A stretch of DNA of 64,000 nucleotides, taken from positions 1-64,000 of the forward strand of contig CABUAW010000005.1 in the NCBI GenBank assembly GCA_902489645.1. The letters are read 5' to 3'. Below, one piece after another: positions 8,451 to 15,815 of this stretch; position 1 is the stretch's first letter, and every line of letters starts with the position of its first letter. The translations under genes and the position numbers were made by a program. The notes beneath the pieces were generated by a model. The model was given only the letters and a program-made list of their open reading frames with translations, was not told the origin of the DNA and ran no database searches. Source of the DNA: an uncultured Lachnospiraceae bacterium. Lineage in GTDB: Bacteria; Bacillota; Clostridia; Lachnospirales; Lachnospiraceae.

Positions 8451-8618
8451 ATGTATTGCGGCATTAAAGTCTGTCTGTATTATGAAGCAGCAATTACACC
8501 AGCTTCTCCAAGAAGCAGTGCTTCATATAAAAAATATGCACTTGCCAATGAGTACTATGCAATGACAGCATGTTCAGTAGGCCCAGGATATCATATCCTG
8601 GGACGTTATACACCGTAA
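8451..8618 (+). CDS. possible 55-residue peptide or decayed small secreted protein
   Basis: An open frame begins at ATG 8451 and runs 55 codons; the peptide has cysteines near its start and middle and an ending rich in G, Y and P. There is no good ribosome site for 8451. A better one (AAGGCGGA, 8411) serves ATG 8426, which reads only seven codons to a stop right after a run of seven A. Loss of one A would join this start to the 55-codon frame. It could be a frameshifted gene, a small peptide linked to the two-component/ABC set, or chance. I do not recognise a family. Confidence 0.3.
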   Translation: MYCGIKVCLYYEAAITPASPRSSASYKKYALANEYYAMTACSVGPGYHILGRYTP

Positions 8619-8642
8619 ATGGGTACTATGTGGTGAGTTTGG

Positions 8643-8680
8643 ATTAAAGGGTACGGTTTACTGTATCCTTTAATTTGTTT
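8643..8680 (+). terminator. terminator after the small ORF
   Basis: A 12-bp stem with one G-T pair (8643-8654 with 8663-8674) and an eight-base loop is followed by TTGTTT. It suggests that a short transcript begins near 8371 and ends here. Confidence 0.6.
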
Positions 8681-8698
8681 ATAAGTATTCTTTATTGA

Positions 8699-8732
8699 TT
8701 TCAGAGGCATGGAGCATGACCATGCCCTGAAA
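8699..8732. other. long hairpin upstream of the lipoprotein gene
   Basis: TTTCAG plus GGCATGG (with one bulged A) pairs with CCATGCC plus CTGAAA around a seven-base loop: 13 base pairs. No T-run follows, so a regulatory or mRNA-leader role is as likely as termination. Confidence 0.4.
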
Positions 8733-8780
8733 TTCAAAAACAGCAAAGGCAGCTTCAAATATTGAGATAGGAGGACCTAA

Positions 8781-9842
8781 ATGAAGAAATTACAAATGTG
8801 TGTGTGGGTTATTTTAATCGCCATAATGATTGGCGGATGTAAAGCAAAACCAGAGGATGAAGTGAAACAGGATGTGTATTTTCCGGAGACTTTTTTTGAA
8901 GAAGAAGGTAGAGTGACGGTTGATTGTGAATTGGAAATAAACGGAGATTCAAGAAGCCTGCAAAGGCAATTGCCGCAGGTTAGGGGAGAGGAATACGCCG
9001 ATATAGAAAAGGCCTATCAAATATATGCGGATGGAAAGGCTATTGAAGAAGAATACCATGACGAGGGAACTCAAGGACTTCCGGATAGGGATTCTTATGT
9101 TTTTTATGAGGATGGTTCGATGTCTGTGGGACCTACATTTTCATTTAGTACAGAAAATGCAAAGTATTATTCAAGAGTGGGAGCTGCGAGAGAAGAGAAT
9201 GTAAACGATTATATGAATCATACGGTTTCTTTTATGTCTGGCGAGGATGCGGCAGAGCAGATAAAAAAGGCTATAAAAGATTTGGGATATTCTGAAGAAG
9301 AATTCTATTTTTTTTATTATCCATTAAATTGGGAGACTATGAGGGATATGGAATCAAAATATGTAGATGAAGAGTTCATTGAAACGGGCGATGTCAAAGA
9401 CGAATGGACGGCGGATGATGATGCTTATTTTGTATATGCTTTTCAAAAAATATCGGATTTGCCTGTTTATCACAGGATTATGAGTATGACACACGAGTTG
9501 GCTTTTGATACGGTAGACAGTGCGCCGGTTCAGGCGGTTTATTCAACGCGGGGGATTGAGTGGCTGTATATTTCAAATATATATGATTTTGAAGGGGAGC
9601 AAGATGTACAACTTCAAAATATAGACAGTATTATTCAGGTAGTAACAGATAAGTATAATACACTATTGAGTGAATCAACATATCGTGTCAATCGTGCGAA
9701 GTTATATGTCCGGGTGTATCTGGATGAGAAGCAGGCATATAAAACTTCAATAATATGGTATTTTGAAGTTCAGAGTGATAATGGGAAAAAAGAAGTAATG
9801 TTAGTTGATGCTGTTTCAGGGAAGGAAATATATTTGCCTTGA
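8781..9842 (+). CDS. lipoprotein, unknown, linked to ABC transporter
   Basis: The 353-residue protein starts with a lipoprotein signal peptide whose lipobox IGGC places the lipidated cysteine at residue 20, so it should sit on the outer face of the membrane. The mature part is acidic and has no domain I recognise. It contains an internal stretch (about 165-190, EDAAEQIKKAIKDLGYSEEE) that resembles helix-turn segments of other extracellular adaptor proteins, but that is weak. It is 24 bases before two permease genes and an ATPase and is probably their accessory or sensor subunit. A strong GGAGGA ribosome site precedes the ATG. Confidence 0.7.
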   Translation: MKKLQMCVWVILIAIMIGGCKAKPEDEVKQDVYFPETFFEEEGRVTVDCELEINGDSRSLQRQLPQVRGEEYADIEKAYQIYADGKAIEEEYHDEGTQGLPDRDSYVFYEDGSMSVGPTFSFSTENAKYYSRVGAAREENVNDYMNHTVSFMSGEDAAEQIKKAIKDLGYSEEEFYFFYYPLNWETMRDMESKYVDEEFIETGDVKDEWTADDDAYFVYAFQKISDLPVYHRIMSMTHELAFDTVDSAPVQAVYSTRGIEWLYISNIYDFEGEQDVQLQNIDSIIQVVTDKYNTLLSESTYRVNRAKLYVRVYLDEKQAYKTSIIWYFEVQSDNGKKEVMLVDAVSGKEIYLP

Positions 9843-9866
9843 TATGAAGAGGAGGCTGGAAAGTTT

Positions 9867-10625
9867 ATGGGTAAACATCACTATATCGTTTCAGACTTAA
9901 AGCGGTTATTGAAAAGCTATGAATTTTATTTTTCTTTTTTGGGAGTTGCCGCAGTATTATTTTTTTCACTGGAGGATGTGGGTATTTCAGATGCAGGAGT
10001 TGTGTTTACTTATGTGTTTGCCACAGATATGACAGGAATGATGTTAGCCTATGTATTCTGCGCGTGGCCCTTTGCAACGGTTTTGTGTGAGGACCTGGAA
10101 AAGAAATATGTGCGTTATGCAGTTGTACGTGGAAGCTTGAAAGATTATGTGATTTCAAAAGTTGTAATAATTTATAGTTCTTCCGTTTTTTCTATGATTA
10201 TTGGGACGGTCTTTTTTCTTTGTATTTGCAGAGCAAAGGTTCCTTGGGTTGATTTGAATATTGATAATCTTTCGACACTTATGGCCGGAAACTATAAAGA
10301 AATGTTGTCAGGAGGGCATTATTTTTTATATTGCATCTTATTTGCATTGCAACTGGGGTTTTTTGCAGGCACATTATCTGTTGTATCGGCTTTTTTATCG
10401 ACATACATATCAAATAAAGTTACTGTCTTGGTATTTCCGGTACTTATTTTTCAGATTTTAGCCGAATGTTCCAGAGCGGGAATTAATTATATCTATTATT
10501 TTCGGGCATATAATAGGATTTCAACCTCGAATTGCGGGAATTTTATTGGAATATTTTTATTGAGTATCCTGCCCGTGATTTTTCTGACATTTGGTATGTA
10601 TAAAAAATTGAAAACAAGGTTGTGA
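9867..10625 (+). CDS. ABC-2 type transporter permease
   Basis: The 252-residue protein has about six membrane segments arranged like ABC-2 permeases used for peptide or lipid-related export or immunity. The region around residues 70-90 (CEDLEKKYVRYAVVRGS) resembles the coupling part of such permeases, which often has a charged patch before an R-G-S or R-x-S. GAGGAGG precedes the ATG. The next gene is a second permease of related topology, seven bases on. Confidence 0.7.
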   Translation: MGKHHYIVSDLKRLLKSYEFYFSFLGVAAVLFFSLEDVGISDAGVVFTYVFATDMTGMMLAYVFCAWPFATVLCEDLEKKYVRYAVVRGSLKDYVISKVVIIYSSSVFSMIIGTVFFLCICRAKVPWVDLNIDNLSTLMAGNYKEMLSGGHYFLYCILFALQLGFFAGTLSVVSAFLSTYISNKVTVLVFPVLIFQILAECSRAGINYIYYFRAYNRISTSNCGNFIGIFLLSILPVIFLTFGMYKKLKTRL

Positions 10626-10632
10626 GGGAAAA

Positions 10633-11493
10633 ATGAAACTTGCCAAATATATATGGAAAACTTCTATTTTGAAGATTATGAATATAAAAAGTATTACCTT
10701 TGGGCTGATTATGATTGCGTTGGGGAGAAGTCATGCACTATCCATGAAAGCGCTTTCTGATTCGTTAAATTATCCGGTTTCCTGGTGTGTGATGCCCTTT
10801 ATTATGACTTCGGTCATGTTTTTGATAATGTTTTGGATTGGCATTGCCTATATTCATTCGGATATACCTTTTATGCAGTATATCAATATGTATCAGCTTA
10901 TACGGACAGGGAGGGTTCGATGGGGGATTGGACAAATTTTAGGTATATTTTTTCGCTCTTTGACGGCTGTTCTATTTTGCCTGGCAACGACCATAATTCC
11001 TTTATTTCCAAATATTGAGTGGACAAATGAATGGGGACGTCTTTTAAGGACGGCTGCAATGACGGACCTCCTTAGAAACTATGAGTATAGATACAAAATA
11101 TATTACGAAATATTCGATGAATTTACACCGGTTGAATTTATCCTGCTTTTTGTGCTTATATGTAGTTTGACGGCGACTTTATTGGGAGAGCTGATGTTTT
11201 TAATTTCCCTTTATCTGAATAGAGTTATTGCTGTAGCGGCCGCAATGGCAATGTCTGTGTTATTGTTTGTAGTCCTTAATGTTCATCCAAAGTTAAGCAT
11301 GTATTTGGCCTATTTTATACCAACTGTATGGGCTGAGGCGGTTCGCATAGCGACGCCGCGTTTAGGATATTACTGGCTTCCGCCGATATCTTATATGTTT
11401 ACCTTTTTAATAACAGTTATTTTAGCTATTTCGGCTTTGATTTTATATCGATTAAAACATATAGAGTTTCATTGGGAAAATGATGATATATAA
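10633..11493 (+). CDS. ABC transporter permease, second subunit
   Basis: The 286-residue protein has about six hydrophobic segments and a central hydrophilic stretch (about residues 130-170). It shows a YQLIRTGRVRWGIGQI segment near residue 90, a position comparable to the charged patch of the preceding permease. No substrate can be assigned. It sits between the first permease and the ATPase gene and is probably one half of the heteromeric channel. Confidence 0.7.
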   Translation: MKLAKYIWKTSILKIMNIKSITFGLIMIALGRSHALSMKALSDSLNYPVSWCVMPFIMTSVMFLIMFWIGIAYIHSDIPFMQYINMYQLIRTGRVRWGIGQILGIFFRSLTAVLFCLATTIIPLFPNIEWTNEWGRLLRTAAMTDLLRNYEYRYKIYYEIFDEFTPVEFILLFVLICSLTATLLGELMFLISLYLNRVIAVAAAMAMSVLLFVVLNVHPKLSMYLAYFIPTVWAEAVRIATPRLGYYWLPPISYMFTFLITVILAISALILYRLKHIEFHWENDDI

Positions 11494-11507
11494 GGGAGAG
11501 AATAACA

Positions 11508-12164
11508 GTGGAGAAGAAGCAAAAAGTTATTGAAATAGAAAATTTACATAAAAATTTTAAAGACAATGAGGTCTTAAAGAATATTTGTTTGACCTGTGAA
11601 AAAGGGAAAATATATGGGATTGTTGGTCATAATGGTTCTGGAAAGACGGTTTTGTTAAAATGTATCTGTGGTTTTTTGAATTATAATAAAGGGAATATTT
11701 ATATTAATGGCAAAAAAATGGGTGAAGCGATGGACATGTTGGATAATGCGGGGATTATTATTGAAGAACCGGGCTTTTTGAGGAAATGGAATGGATATCA
11801 GAATCTTGATTTTTTATATACGATTAGAAATAGAAAAAATAAAAAACATTTATATGCGATAATGAATAAAGTTGGACTGAATCCGGAGCTGAATCGGCCA
11901 GTGGGAAAATATTCTTTGGGAATGAAACAGCGTTTGGCTATTGCACAGGCTATTATGGAGGACCCTGAAATTTTAATTTTAGACGAACCGATGAATGGCT
12001 TAGACCATAAGGGTGTGGAAGAAATGCGGGAACTGTTTCTCAATTTGAAAAAAGAAGGAAAGCTCATCTTGCTGGCCAGTCACAATAGGGAGGATATAGA
12101 TATTCTCTGTGATGAAGTTTATGAAATGGAGATGGGCAGACTAAAGCAGCTCAAAAGTAAGTGA
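11508..12164 (+). CDS. ABC transporter ATP-binding protein
   Basis: The 218-residue ATPase contains Walker A (GHNGSGKT), a signature loop SLGMKQRLAIAQA, Walker B with the catalytic Glu (ILILDEPMNGLD) and the H-loop (LASHNRED). It begins with GTG at 11508 after AGGGAGAG. It is of the single-NBD kind used with ABC-2 permeases, including bacteriocin-immunity types. Together with the lipoprotein, two permeases and the LytTR/GHKL pair upstream it forms a sense-and-transport module; the substrate is unknown. Confidence 0.88.
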   Translation: MEKKQKVIEIENLHKNFKDNEVLKNICLTCEKGKIYGIVGHNGSGKTVLLKCICGFLNYNKGNIYINGKKMGEAMDMLDNAGIIIEEPGFLRKWNGYQNLDFLYTIRNRKNKKHLYAIMNKVGLNPELNRPVGKYSLGMKQRLAIAQAIMEDPEILILDEPMNGLDHKGVEEMRELFLNLKKEGKLILLASHNREDIDILCDEVYEMEMGRLKQLKSK

Positions 12165-12348
12165 CATCATCTTTGTGAAATGTTATAATTAAATAAAACA
12201 TATCTTTTATTCTATTTACACATGATAAACCAGAGGCCGTAAGTTATGACGGCCGTTTCATTCTGGAAATTTTCAATGCAGACAATAAAAAAGTGCAGAG
12301 AGGATTCCAGAATGGGGATGTCCTCTCAAAATAGCAAAGGAGGACATT

Positions 12349-12693
12349 TTGGCAGATTTTCTCAGGAAGAACAGGGCGGAGGTGTTGAAAGTGAGTATTT
12401 ACGAATATAATGAAGCTCGACATATCCAGCAGGAGAGGGAGGCTGCTTTGGAGGATGGATTGCAGCAAGGCATACAGCAGGGTATGGAGCGGGGTATACA
12501 GCGAGGCGCTCTTTTAGAGAAAATTACTAAAATTCAGAAAAAGGCGAAAAAGGGTCTGTCAGCAGAAGATATTGCGGATATGCTCGAGGAAGAATCGGAG
12601 TTTGTTGATGAGGTTATGCAAATAATGAAAGAATATCCGGACGCAGACGTGGAAGAGATATATGATTTATTGGATGGAACAGAAGTATCATAG
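12349..12693 (+). pseudogene. C-terminal remnant of a PD-(D/E)XK (Rpn/YhgA-like) transposase-family protein
   Basis: The 114-codon frame begins FLRKNRAEVLKVSIYEYNE, the sequence seen just before the C-terminal tail of the Rpn/YhgA-like family (PD-(D/E)XK nuclease family transposase). It goes on with LQQGIQQGMERGIQRG, the G-x3-G repeat tail of that family, and a helical end. The N-terminal nuclease domain (about 200 residues with the D/E-x-K residues) is absent: upstream there is only a short unrelated open stretch with stops. A TTG with AAAGGAGGA upstream could still start a short protein, so expression cannot be excluded. Confidence 0.65.
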
Positions 12694-12720
12694 ATAATGA
12701 TAAATTAAGGTTTATAAAAT

Positions 12721-12783
12721 GGTGGCCTGAAATATAAAATTCATGGCCACCTTATTGCTTTCTGACAAAGTATATATTATAAT
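12721..12783 (+). promoter_or_regulatory. TGGCC-hairpin/TATAAT element, copy C, with promoter
   Basis: GGTGGCC-TGAA pairs with TTCA-GGCCACC (12721-12731 with 12740-12751, one bulged T). TTGCTT (12755-12760) and TATAAT (12778-12783) follow with a 17-base spacer, a good promoter for the gene at 12871. Confidence 0.55.
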
Positions 12784-12870
12784 AAAATTAATCAGAATTG
12801 TTATAGAATTAACAAATAATTGTCGGATAAAACTGGAAGAAAAATTTGCATTTCACGGAGGTTAAAGTCT

Positions 12871-13371
12871 ATGGATGGAGATTTAGGCAAGACGGGTGTG
12901 TTTTTTATTATTTGCATTGTTTGGCTTATATATATGATTTTAATTCTTCGTAAAATCTATATTTATTATCATCCGCCAGAAAAACTGGGGAATTTATATG
13001 GTTTCTGCGATTTTTCTTTAAGAAAGAAACAATTCATAGGGGTATTTGTTATGCTGCTCCTGTTTTCATTGTTTCAACATATTCATGTTTTTCGGATAGA
13101 ATATGTTTTGCTGGATATAGTAGCTTTGATTTTGCTGTTTTACAGCTTTTTAAAGGACAGGATTTACGAGAATGGAATTTCTTATAATGACATTTATATT
13201 TTTGCTGACGAGATAAATGAGATTATTTATGAAAAAAGCAGAGGTGAATATTGGATTAAAACGAAGTTTCCAACACCGGCCCGTATATATGTAAGACTGG
13301 GTGAAGAAAAAGGCTGGCCTGAAAACCTATTGCATTTAATGCAAGCCGAGGTAAAAGGGGGTTTTCGATGA
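12871..13371 (+). CDS. small membrane protein with C-terminal cytoplasmic domain (paralogue 1)
   Basis: The 166-residue protein has three likely membrane segments (about 8-28, 52-70 and 72-92) and a soluble C-terminal part beginning DRIYENGISYNDIYIFADE. This arrangement of membrane helices, a YENG turn and a beta-rich tail resembles small PH-like/DUF5673-type domains, and it recurs in two genes of the same operon (13655 and 14219). The ATG at 12871 follows GGAGG; an ORF start at 12820 has no ribosome site. Function unknown. It overlaps the next gene by four bases. Confidence 0.6.
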   Translation: MDGDLGKTGVFFIICIVWLIYMILILRKIYIYYHPPEKLGNLYGFCDFSLRKKQFIGVFVMLLLFSLFQHIHVFRIEYVLLDIVALILLFYSFLKDRIYENGISYNDIYIFADEINEIIYEKSRGEYWIKTKFPTPARIYVRLGEEKGWPENLLHLMQAEVKGGFR

Positions 13372-13652
13372 TTACGATTTTTAACCGAAAGGCAATATAT
13401 GTAGGTTACTCAAAGGAAGAACGCAATAAGGTTGTGAAACTTTTGGACGCAAATAAAATCCAATATATTGAAAAGGAATGGTATGCCAGAGGCGGGCAAG
13501 CCGAAGGCGGAGCTGGAACTTTTCAGCTTAGAGGCCGGGGCCGGTTCGGACAGTTGGAGGAGTACCAGACAACCTATGAAATATATGTTAAAGTTTCAGA
13601 TTATGAGGAATGTGAGTTTTTGATACGTCAGATGAAAGAAATGGGTAAATAG
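13368..13652 (+). CDS. small soluble protein, unknown (possible DUF2007-like)
   Basis: The 94-residue protein shows an alternating beta-alpha pattern: IFNRKAIYVGYSKEERNKV, then LLDANKIQYIE, a Gly/Arg-rich loop (RGGQAEGGAGTFQLRGRGRF) and VSDYEECEFLIRQMKE. The pattern of a residue run deciding an 'ambiguous half' (LLDANKI) is reminiscent of the small DUF2007-type signal-transduction proteins, but the match is weak. Its start overlaps the previous stop (ATGA) and the next gene follows after two bases, so it is translationally coupled. Confidence 0.55.
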   Translation: MITIFNRKAIYVGYSKEERNKVVKLLDANKIQYIEKEWYARGGQAEGGAGTFQLRGRGRFGQLEEYQTTYEIYVKVSDYEECEFLIRQMKEMGK

Positions 13653-13654
13653 AA

Positions 13655-14173
13655 ATGTTTGAAGGAATCAGTACGACACAAATAATTATATTGATAGCTC
13701 TGCACGTCTTATTCATTGGAGTTGTAGCAGGCATGATTCTCTGGAAAATAAAAAAATATTATGTTAAAGAGGAGATTTCCGGAGATATTGTATGGGTTTT
13801 GAAAGGTTCACCGGAACGTTATATAATAATGTTGGCAATATATGCCGCCTTTATGTATTTTTATATTTCAAGATTTTTTACAGCATCGGATATTTTTCAG
13901 GTAATAACAACATCCGTTATCGCTGTGGAAATGGCATTTATGGTCTTTTTTGCAATCAAACCTCAAAAGATTTGTGTGAACGGAATTATAACACAGCAGG
14001 GATTTATTGAATGGGCGATGATTCGCAAGGTGATGGAATCCGAAAAAGTGGGGACCGTTTTAATCAAGCTGAAAAGACAGACGGACAATGAAATACGGAT
14101 TTACTGCCAGGAAGAGGAAAAGGATAAAGTGGAAAAGTACATAAGGGAGCGAATTGATGTATTCAATGCTTGA
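13655..14173 (+). CDS. small membrane protein (paralogue 2)
   Basis: The 172-residue protein has an N-terminal membrane helix (about 9-30), two more near 51-70 and 80-105, and then a soluble tail beginning KICVNGIITQQGFIEWAMI. The tail corresponds in layout to the YENG-containing tails of the neighbours: a short turn with N-G, a Trp in the next strand and a beta-rich end. The ribosome site is weak, consistent with coupling to the gene before it. Function unknown. Confidence 0.55.
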   Translation: MFEGISTTQIIILIALHVLFIGVVAGMILWKIKKYYVKEEISGDIVWVLKGSPERYIIMLAIYAAFMYFYISRFFTASDIFQVITTSVIAVEMAFMVFFAIKPQKICVNGIITQQGFIEWAMIRKVMESEKVGTVLIKLKRQTDNEIRIYCQEEEKDKVEKYIRERIDVFNA

Positions 14174-14218
14174 GAAAGAAATAGCCGGAATTGGTTGGAA
14201 GCGGATTGGGGGGAGGTT

Positions 14219-14746
14219 ATGATTTGGTGTGTTTTAGTCATTATTTTTATTTGTAATATGCTTTCTGAGTGGATTTTTGTAGCATTAGGCTTTGTCATTG
14301 TGTTTACGCTCATATCCTATTTGAAACCGTCAAAGGAATGGGGAAAATTGTTATTTTATACTCGGCGTCCTCCTTTGGAAATAATGGTTGGACTGGTTTT
14401 TATGGGACTTGTGGTATATACAATGATAGATGCCGCACAAAATGGTTGGAACGATTCGGTATTGTATACAGGAAATCCTGCCGGAATAGAATGGCTGCCG
14501 TGGGTGCGGGCGGTTATGATACTCATTGTTCTTGGATTAACATTGCTTCCAGACCGGGTTTATGAAAATGGTTTCCGTGACAGTGTCCGTTTTGAATCCT
14601 GGGCTTGTGTGGAATCGATGGAAATCCAGAAAGGATATCGGGTGAAAATTGCGTTAAAAAAACTGACGCTGCGGCGTATTGTTTATTTGAATTTAAAACC
14701 AGAGGACAGACTTCCGGTGATGGCCAGAAATAAAATATCAGGTTAG
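14219..14746 (+). CDS. small membrane protein (paralogue 3)
   Basis: The 175-residue protein has membrane segments at about 2-38 and 58-77 and around 96-115, followed by DRVYENGFRDSVRFESWACV and a beta-rich tail. The DR(I/V)YENG motif is shared with the gene at 12871. ATG 14219 is preceded by GGGGGGAGG at the right distance, so the earlier TTG at 14195 is not used here. A hairpin terminator follows at 14783. Function unknown. Confidence 0.58.
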   Translation: MIWCVLVIIFICNMLSEWIFVALGFVIVFTLISYLKPSKEWGKLLFYTRRPPLEIMVGLVFMGLVVYTMIDAAQNGWNDSVLYTGNPAGIEWLPWVRAVMILIVLGLTLLPDRVYENGFRDSVRFESWACVESMEIQKGYRVKIALKKLTLRRIVYLNLKPEDRLPVMARNKISG

Positions 14747-14782
14747 GATGGATATGAAAATATCGTCCAGGTGACAATGAAT

Positions 14783-14816
14783 AAACCCCATTCGGTTTTA
14801 TGAACCGATGGGGTTT
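14783..14816. terminator. hairpin between convergent genes
   Basis: AAACCCCATTCGGTT pairs with AACCGATGGGGTTT with one bulge. The T-run is weak on either strand, but the position between the end of the plus-strand operon (14746) and the end of the XRE gene (14822) fits a shared terminator. Confidence 0.55.
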
Positions 14817-14821
14817 GTGCT

Positions 14822-15634
14822 TTAGTGGGAAAGATTTCGCCGGGACAGTACATAAGATTGATAGGATATCAAAATCATAAGGCCTGCAGCGGCGGCCAGC
14901 CCGATGGTCCGTATGACGAAAGAAAGCTCGGTATCAAAATGGAAGGCCTCTGCATATGTAAGCAGTGTTTTTAGAAGGCAGAGCGCCGAGATACAGTATA
15001 CAGGGAACGGCACAAAATGGCCCCTCCGATAAAAGCTGTTCAGGACGACTAAGGCACATACAAAGTAAAGACACGTCTGTAAAAGGGTTGGCAATAAAAA
15101 TCCGATGTATGCGTGTAACAGAAGGTTTGAAAACAATGCAGTAAGGAAATAGGCGGCGGCGATAAGACCGGCTTTTTTCTGTGTCAGATTTCCTTTGACC
15201 GATAATAGAAGGCCGTAAAATAGCAATAGCGTAAGGAGTGCATAACGCAGAATATAAAATACGTTGTAAACGGAAGTAGACAGCGGCGCTTCAACAGATA
15301 CGGGTAATAATAAACGGGCAGACAAAATACTCATTAGCAGATAAGCCATTCCGGTAAAGCCATAGAGAGCGGTTTGAATACGTCCAATTTTAGGGGATTC
15401 GGCAACCGGGCTGTCGGCCGTATATTTTTCCGTTTTTTCGCCGGAAAGCAATTTATCCAGGGAGACATCCAGAATCTCTGATAATTTTTTTGCTGTCAGT
15501 AAATCCGGATATCGGGCCCCGCACTCCCACCGGGAGACGGCCTGACGGGTCACATAAAGCCCGTTGGCCAGCGTTTGCTGCGTCATTCCTTTTTCTTCTC
15601 TTGCCGCCTTTAATCGTTCACCAAATTCAATCAT
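14822..15634 (-). CDS. XRE-family regulator with membrane-spanning C-terminal half
   Basis: The 270-residue protein has an N-terminal helix-turn-helix (about residues 4-60; KGMTQQTLANGLYVTRQAVS contains the two helices) joined by a short linker to a C-terminal half with five or six hydrophobic segments (about 90-265). XRE regulators fused to membrane domains occur in clostridia and are thought to respond to envelope signals; the effector is not known. AAAGGTGG precedes the ATG. It is in a separate unit from hppA, from which two hairpins divide it. Confidence 0.78.
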   Translation of the reverse strand: MIEFGERLKAAREEKGMTQQTLANGLYVTRQAVSRWECGARYPDLLTAKKLSEILDVSLDKLLSGEKTEKYTADSPVAESPKIGRIQTALYGFTGMAYLLMSILSARLLLPVSVEAPLSTSVYNVFYILRYALLTLLLFYGLLLSVKGNLTQKKAGLIAAAYFLTALFSNLLLHAYIGFLLPTLLQTCLYFVCALVVLNSFYRRGHFVPFPVYCISALCLLKTLLTYAEAFHFDTELSFVIRTIGLAAAAGLMILISYQSYVLSRRNLSH

Positions 15635-15693
15635 AGAATATCAACCACCTTTCACAGCCGATTATACAGTATCCGGTGGAGAATTAAAAGAAA

Positions 15694-15742
15694 CACCTGT
15701 CATAAGGCGTGTAAACCAAATGGTAACACGCTACGGCAGGTG
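15694..15742 (-). terminator. second hairpin downstream of hppA, T-rich on the minus strand
   Basis: CACCTGTC pairs with GGCAGGTG, and inside it GCGTGT pairs with ACACGC and ACC with GGT, giving a long, interrupted hairpin. Read on the minus strand it is followed by TTTCTTTT, so it may be a back-up terminator for hppA, or a structured transcript of its own. Confidence 0.45.
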
Positions 15743-15750
15743 CAAAGATA

Positions 15751-15800
15751 TTAAAAAAGCAGTCAACCATAGATAGTATCTATAGCCGACTGCTTTTTAA
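15751..15800 (-). terminator. terminator of hppA
   Basis: TTAAAAA-GCAGTC pairs with GACTGC-TTTTTAA around a long loop that itself contains ATAGATA/TATCTAT. Read on the minus strand it ends with a run of six T just downstream of the hppA stop at 15816. Confidence 0.75.
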
Positions 15801-15815
15801 AAGTCTCAATTATTA

